NCBI GenBank assembly: GCA_023133395.1
Contig: JAGLWO010000368.1
Coordinates: forward strand, 1 to 8,526
Source of the DNA: Candidatus Cloacimonadota bacterium
GTDB lineage: Bacteria > Cloacimonadota > Cloacimonadia > Cloacimonadales > TCS61
Direction of reading: 5' to 3'
DNA length: 8,526 nt
The translations under genes were made by a program, and so were the position numbers. The notes under the pieces were generated by a model that was not told the origin of the DNA, did not search any database, and worked only from the letters and a program-made list of their open reading frames with translations. This document shows, piece by piece, positions 6,100-8,526 of this stretch (within the stretch, counting starts at the first letter, position 1; the number at the start of each line of letters is the position of its first letter).

Positions 6100-7881
6100 T
6101 TGATACAAAAATCAAGATTTGGACAGTTATTATTAAAAAAAGAGGTCATTGACCAAAAAACCCTGGAAAAAGCTCTTCTTATCCAGGCAGATGAGGATCC
6201 TGTAAATCCCAGGGCGCTTGGAGAAATATTAGTTAATGACTTTAAAATAAACCACCATGCAATTTACGGGCTTTTGGCTGAACTATATGCTTTTCGAACC
6301 ATAGAAATAAATCCAAGTGACACTGATGAAAGTCAAATCAAACATACAAAAGAAATACTATCTAAATTTCCTGACGATTTTAAAAAAAAACTTATTTATA
6401 AGAGAATATTACCTTATCAAGTAAGTTACGGACGTCGTAACACATTAATTGTTCTGGCTGCTGACCCAACAGACAAATTAGCTGAAAGAATCCCTATTTA
6501 TAGCGAATTTAAAAAATATGAAGTTGTCTATTGCCGTATAGATACTTTAGAAGAAATAATCTCCATAATTGCTCCTCAGAAAAATGAATTTTTAGACCTT
6601 CTTCAAGAAGCAGAGGAACAATTTGAAGAAATCGATGAAACCAAGAGAAAACAAATCGATGAATATGCATTAGATGAAGAAATAAATAAAAGTCTTTTAG
6701 TTAATCTTTTCGAAGGTTGCCTGATTGAAGCAGTTCGTAAGGGAGCCAGTGATATCCATATTATACCTTATCTACGTTCAAATGTAGATTTCTTCTTAAG
6801 AATAGATGGAACACTCATCAGCTGGCATCGCCAGGAAAATACATCCCCAGAAGCAATGGCTGCTGTTGTGAAAGACAGAGCTACCGGGATCGATCGTTTT
6901 GAAAGAGATACAGCTCAAGATGGATTTATGCAACGTATCGTAGATGACCATCTCATACGTTTCAGGGTATCTATCATTCCTATTACATCATCTGAATACG
7001 AACGCAGATTCGAAAGTATTGTTATCAGAACAATAGACGATAGGAATGTTATTACTGATCTAAGAAAATTAGGCTTTCAGGAACAAGCTGAAAAGGATTT
7101 TGTTAGATCTATAAGTAAATCAAAGGGAATTATACTGTGTACCGGTCCAACTGGAAGTGGAAAATCGACTACACTAATGGCTGCCCTTTATCATATTATA
7201 ACTCCTTCAAAGAACGTGCTCACCTGTGAAGACCCAGTTGAGTATTATATAAAAGGTGCCCGTCAATTAAAAATAGGTCACAAATTTACTTTTGACACAG
7301 CAATTCGTTCAATACTCAGACACGACCCGGATATTGTTATGGTTGGTGAGATAAGAGATAAAATAACAGCAGAAATTGCTGTTAAACTCGCTAATACAGG
7401 TCACTTAACACTCTCCACACTTCACACTAACGACGCTCCCAGTGCAATTTCACGTTTATATAAAATGGGAGTAGAAACTTTTCTCTTAGCTTATGCTATA
7501 AATATTATCGTAGCTCAACGTCTTATTAGAAAATTATGTCCTGAATGCAGAAAACCTATTTCCAAAGAAAAATGGCCTACTGCTTTGGAATTTGGATTAA
7601 CTGAAGAAGAACTGAAATCTGGAAAGATTTATGAAGCTGGTAAAGGTTGTAAAAAATGTAATGAGGGCTATAAAGGCAGAATAAATATTTGCGAAGCATT
7701 ATCTTTTACTCCTGAAATCAGAAATGCAATTATCGAATCAGGATCAGAAATTGACGAAGATAAAATAAGAAAAATAGCAGAAAGTCAAGGCATGCTATCC
7801 CTTATGGATTCAGGTCTGGATAGAATTAGAAATGGTCTATCAACGATTTCTGAGATAACTTACGCAACTTCAGAGGATTAA
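6100..7881 (+). CDS. PilB/GspE-type assembly ATPase
   Basis: This cytoplasmic hexameric ATPase would drive pilus or pseudopilus extension. Of 593 residues, about 1-160 form an N-terminal MshEN/GspE-N region (FGQLLLKKEVIDQKTLEKAL, then RALGEILV). An acidic linker rich in Glu (about 165-200) precedes the catalytic part. Visible motifs are GASDIHI, Walker A GPTGSGKST (349-357), the Asp box CEDPVEY (376-382), Walker B ILRHDPDIVMVGEIRD ending at 420, and the His box STLHTND (439-445). A zinc-binding tetracysteine is present at C480, C483, C517 and C520 (CxxC-33-CxxC), as in extension ATPases and unlike PilT. All key residues are intact. The start is TTG with GGAG before it. It lies between the platform gene and pilin-like genes, in the same operon. 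PilB versus GspE cannot be settled from sequence; the neighbours favour a pilus-like fibre. Confidence 0.95.
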   Translation: MIQKSRFGQLLLKKEVIDQKTLEKALLIQADEDPVNPRALGEILVNDFKINHHAIYGLLAELYAFRTIEINPSDTDESQIKHTKEILSKFPDDFKKKLIYKRILPYQVSYGRRNTLIVLAADPTDKLAERIPIYSEFKKYEVVYCRIDTLEEIISIIAPQKNEFLDLLQEAEEQFEEIDETKRKQIDEYALDEEINKSLLVNLFEGCLIEAVRKGASDIHIIPYLRSNVDFFLRIDGTLISWHRQENTSPEAMAAVVKDRATGIDRFERDTAQDGFMQRIVDDHLIRFRVSIIPITSSEYERRFESIVIRTIDDRNVITDLRKLGFQEQAEKDFVRSISKSKGIILCTGPTGSGKSTTLMAALYHIITPSKNVLTCEDPVEYYIKGARQLKIGHKFTFDTAIRSILRHDPDIVMVGEIRDKITAEIAVKLANTGHLTLSTLHTNDAPSAISRLYKMGVETFLLAYAINIIVAQRLIRKLCPECRKPISKEKWPTALEFGLTEEELKSGKIYEAGKGCKKCNEGYKGRINICEALSFTPEIRNAIIESGSEIDEDKIRKIAESQGMLSLMDSGLDRIRNGLSTISEITYATSED

Positions 7882-7884
7882 AAA

Positions 7885-8319
7885 ATGGGAACTCAAATGC
7901 TTTTGGTTCTGCTTACAATTGTGCTTTTATCGACAATATTATTAAATACATTTAACGTTCTTCTTAACCAGGCTGGTATAGTGTATAATGGAATGTTATA
8001 CCTTCAGGGTCAAAAAATTGCTGATAGATTTTTTCTGAAAATAGAAGCAGAGTTAATCGGGGACCCTCCTGTTACTACTTTCTCATCCATACAAACTACT
8101 TATAATAATTTTAATACATCAATGAGTATTAATAGTGTTTTATATTCAATAAATATCAATTCAAATTACTGTGATAGTTTAGGTAATGTATCTTATCCTG
8201 ATTCTTCCTATCAAAGAGTTGATATCGTAATGTCATGTTCTTCAGTAACTATGGACACATTATATATCGGAACACAGAGTAATCCTTTCAGTGAAGTTTT
8301 TTTTGATATAGGAAATTAA
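7885..8319 (+). CDS. Small single-helix pilin-like protein, MGTQ type (putative minor pilin)
   Basis: I do not recognise a named family. The 144-residue protein starts MGTQ like the protein at 4242-4658, then has a hydrophobic helix (about 5-27) and a polar domain rich in Ser, Asn, Thr and Tyr. After the helix, an amphipathic stretch (QGQKIADRFFLKIEAELIG, 41-59) resembles the region after the transmembrane helix in pseudopilins. Cys96 and Cys118 could form a disulfide outside the membrane. AGAGG at 7872-7876, inside the end of the ATPase gene, is 8 bases before the ATG; only three bases separate the two genes, implying translational coupling. A role as minor or tip subunit is inferred from size, helix and location. 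It has no Glu5. Confidence 0.68.
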   Translation: MGTQMLLVLLTIVLLSTILLNTFNVLLNQAGIVYNGMLYLQGQKIADRFFLKIEAELIGDPPVTTFSSIQTTYNNFNTSMSINSVLYSININSNYCDSLGNVSYPDSSYQRVDIVMSCSSVTMDTLYIGTQSNPFSEVFFDIGN

Positions 8320-8320
8320 T

Positions 8321-8526
8321 ATGTCTAGTATATTAGACGTTATTGGATCAGTCTTAATAGGAGGGCTAATATTACTCACAATATTTAATGCATTATCAAA
8401 TGTCCAAGTTTTTAGTTATAATACTCAATTACAAATTTCACTTAATAAAATGTCTGAAGACTTAATTACTGGTAGAAAGGTTAATGGAGAAGATTATCCG
8501 GGATTGACAAGGTATTTATCAAAAGT
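8321..8526 (+). CDS. Second small pilin-like protein (3' end off window)
   Basis: An ATG one base after the previous stop opens a frame that runs to the window edge (68 complete codons). The protein begins MSSILDVIGS, then has a hydrophobic helix to about residue 24 and a polar stretch. Residues 17-27 (ILLTIFNALSN) align with 18-28 of the preceding protein (ILLNTFNVLLN), and both carry a Tyr-Asn pair six residues later, so the two are probably paralogues. GGAAA (8311-8315) just before is a weak ribosome site, so translation probably relies on coupling. The MGTQ start is absent here and no prepilin-type glycine occurs before the helix other than G9. Function is unknown; a further subunit of the same fibre is likely. 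Confidence 0.62.
   Translation, partial: MSSILDVIGSVLIGGLILLTIFNALSNVQVFSYNTQLQISLNKMSEDLITGRKVNGEDYPGLTRYLSK

Noticed and set aside
4242..8526. Tad/Flp pilus locus
   Set aside because: The ATPase has the MshEN N-terminal domain and tetracysteine of PilB/GspE, and there is one two-domain platform protein instead of the TadB/TadC pair.

Overview
The window is AT-rich and holds two divergent gene sets separated by a 325-bp intergenic region (3917-4241). No RNA genes, insertion sequences, CRISPR arrays or attachment sites were seen. The base composition and a pilin-like protein starting MGTQQ with a 'YKTP...GGGG' segment recall proteins I associate with FCB-group bacteria (Cloacimonadota, Calditrichota, Ignavibacteria-like lineages). 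That placement is a low-confidence inference; no marker gene is present.

Left arm (1-3916, minus strand). Three tightly spaced genes read leftward as one probable operon: a GtrA-family four-helix membrane protein (3916-3500), a membrane-anchored sulfatase/LTA-synthase-like hydrolase (3475-1514) and an FAD-dependent oxidoreductase of the protoporphyrinogen oxidase/UDP-galactopyranose mutase-like fold (from 1486, running off the left edge). The gaps are 24 and 27 bp. Together they suggest synthesis or modification of cell-envelope glycans using lipid-linked sugars. The exact substrate cannot be read from the sequence.

Intergenic region. A textbook sigma-54 promoter (TGGCAC-N5-TTGC, 4158-4172) points right, followed by a strong AGGAGG ribosome site. 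About 150-210 bp upstream of the inferred start lies a cluster of four TGTCA/TGACA elements, a plausible binding region for an NtrC/PilR-type activator.

Right arm (4242-8526, plus strand). This is a type IV pilus or type II secretion-like assembly cluster: an atypical major pilin-like protein, a perfect 13-bp hairpin that probably attenuates readthrough, a PilC/GspF-like platform protein with a duplicated N-terminal module, a PilB/GspE-type ATPase starting at TTG, and two small single-helix proteins that look like minor pilins, the second cut by the right edge. The first of these two shares the MGTQ N-terminus of the major pilin. The arrangement suggests one sigma-54-driven operon in which abundant subunit is made from a strong leader and ribosome site, while the machinery is made at lower level past the hairpin. 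The main novelty is that the pilin lacks the usual basic leader and Glu5, and that the module pairs one ATPase and one platform protein with a series of noncanonical pilin-like proteins.
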